Origin: Stigmatella aurantiaca DW4/3-1
GTDB lineage: Bacteria; Myxococcota; Myxococcia; Myxococcales; Myxococcaceae
NCBI RefSeq assembly: GCF_000165485.1
Contig: NC_014623.1
Coordinates: 8,946,893 to 9,010,892 of the forward strand
Direction: 5' to 3'
Length of the DNA: 64,000 nt
A model generated the notes under the pieces. That model had not been told where the DNA came from and did no database searches. It saw only the letters and a program-made list of their open reading frames with translations. Every line of letters starts with the position of its first letter. The stretch's first letter is position 1. The position numbers and the translations under genes were made by a program. Below are positions 63,499-64,000 of the stretch, in pieces.

Positions 63499-64000
63499 TC
63501 ACCGCGCCCGGGGCGCGAAGAGGCGGACGCCCGAGGGCGCCAAGGCCGTCTCCATGGGCAGGCCGTAGAGCGCCTCGAGCCGCTCGCGCTCCAGCACCGC
63601 CTCCACTGGGCCCTGCGCCAGCACCCGGCCATCGCGCAGCAGCACCACGTGGGTGGCGAACGCGGCGGCGAGGTTGACGTCATGGAGCACCGCCACCGCG
63701 CCCAGACCCGCCTCCACCCGGGCGCGCACCCGCGCGAGGGCGCCCACCTGGTGGGCCACATCGAGAAAGGCGGTGGGCTCATCCAGCAGCAACAGCGAGG
63801 GCTGCTGCACCAACCCCCGGGCGAGCAGCAGCATCCGGCGCTCGCCTCCGGACAGCGCCTCCCCGGGCCGGTCCGCCAGGTACCCCACGTCCAGTTCCTC
63901 CAGCACCGCGCGGGCCAGCGCCACGTCCCGCTCGGAGGTGAGCCCCCACAGCCCCAGGTGGGGGCTGCGCCCCATCAGCACCAGCTCCAGCCCACTGAAG
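63499..64000 (-). CDS. FecE/BtuD-type ABC ATPase (5' end outside the window)
   Basis: The 3' two thirds of an ATP-binding protein; the frame is open to the window edge, reading [19 protein letters not shown], the usual subfamily segment after the Q loop. Signature [18 protein letters not shown], Walker [13 protein letters not shown], switch His in [13 protein letters not shown]. Walker A lies beyond 64000. Likely part of an iron-complex, haem or cobalamin importer whose permease and binding protein would be further right. Confidence 0.9.
   Translation of the reverse strand, partial: FSGLELVLMGRSPHLGLWGLTSERDVALARAVLEELDVGYLADRPGEALSGGERRMLLLARGLVQQPSLLLLDEPTAFLDVAHQVGALARVRARVEAGLGAVAVLHDVNLAAAFATHVVLLRDGRVLAQGPVEAVLERERLEALYGLPMETALAPSGVRLFAPRAR

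Overview
The window comes from a high-GC (roughly 68-70%) delta-proteobacterium, almost certainly a myxobacterium of the Cystobacterineae (Stigmatella/Cystobacter/Myxococcus type). Reasons: very strong G/C bias at third codon positions, many large lipoproteins and secreted CAZymes, a membrane Ser/Thr kinase with a Cys-rich C-terminus, a DUF1501/DUF1800 pair, a mannose-family PTS linked to hprK and rapZ, and a lipoprotein resembling the MXAN_6521/LA_1396 family. No rRNA, tRNA, CRISPR array or intact insertion sequence is visible.

Layout. 0-7 kb: esterase (5' cut), ATP-grasp protein, mannose-1-phosphate guanylyltransferase, and divergently an SGNH protein plus MBOAT acyltransferase (polysaccharide O-acylation). 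7-10.4 kb: CoA-pyrophosphatase-type Nudix, uppP, YchJ-like protein, metK. 10.5-17.3 kb: MlaC-like lipid carrier, Gcr-type membrane protein, MMPL/RND transporter, lipoprotein, MgtC: an envelope lipid-transport neighbourhood. 17.3-19.3 kb: a leader with three stem-loops ahead of an orphan ABC ATPase, then a beta-barrel-like secreted protein. 19.4-27 kb: a Fur-box-headed haem uptake operon (TonB receptor, three-domain HmuY lipoprotein, HemS, HmuT, HmuU, HmuV). 27-33.5 kb: OhrR-like regulator, CotH-kinase/C-type-lectin lipoprotein, folD, GH6 cellulase, AbrB-type permease.

33.5-45.8 kb is accessory and partly decayed: a kinase, fragments of an efflux pump and carboxylesterase that once overlapped as an operon, a GntR regulator with an odd tail, and a frame-disrupted Ig/PKD-repeat protein and GH16 enzyme. 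Inside it lies the most interesting locus: a graspetide-type ATP-grasp ligase (40539-41495) followed by a 51-residue peptide (41682-41837) ending in TTFALAEESGA, which matches the TTxxxxEE core of plesiocin-like omega-ester peptides.

45.8-58.4 kb: DUF1501/DUF1800 pair, then ptsI, ptsH and mannose-family EIID, EIIC, EIIB, EIIA, with rapZ and hprK further on; a chemoreceptor and a methyltransferase split this regulatory PTS cluster. 58.5-64 kb: HIT protein, carboxypeptidase-regulatory-like protein, YoaK/DUF1275 protein, ClC transporter with CBS domains, DoxX protein and the 3' part of a FecE/BtuD-type ABC ATPase running off the end.
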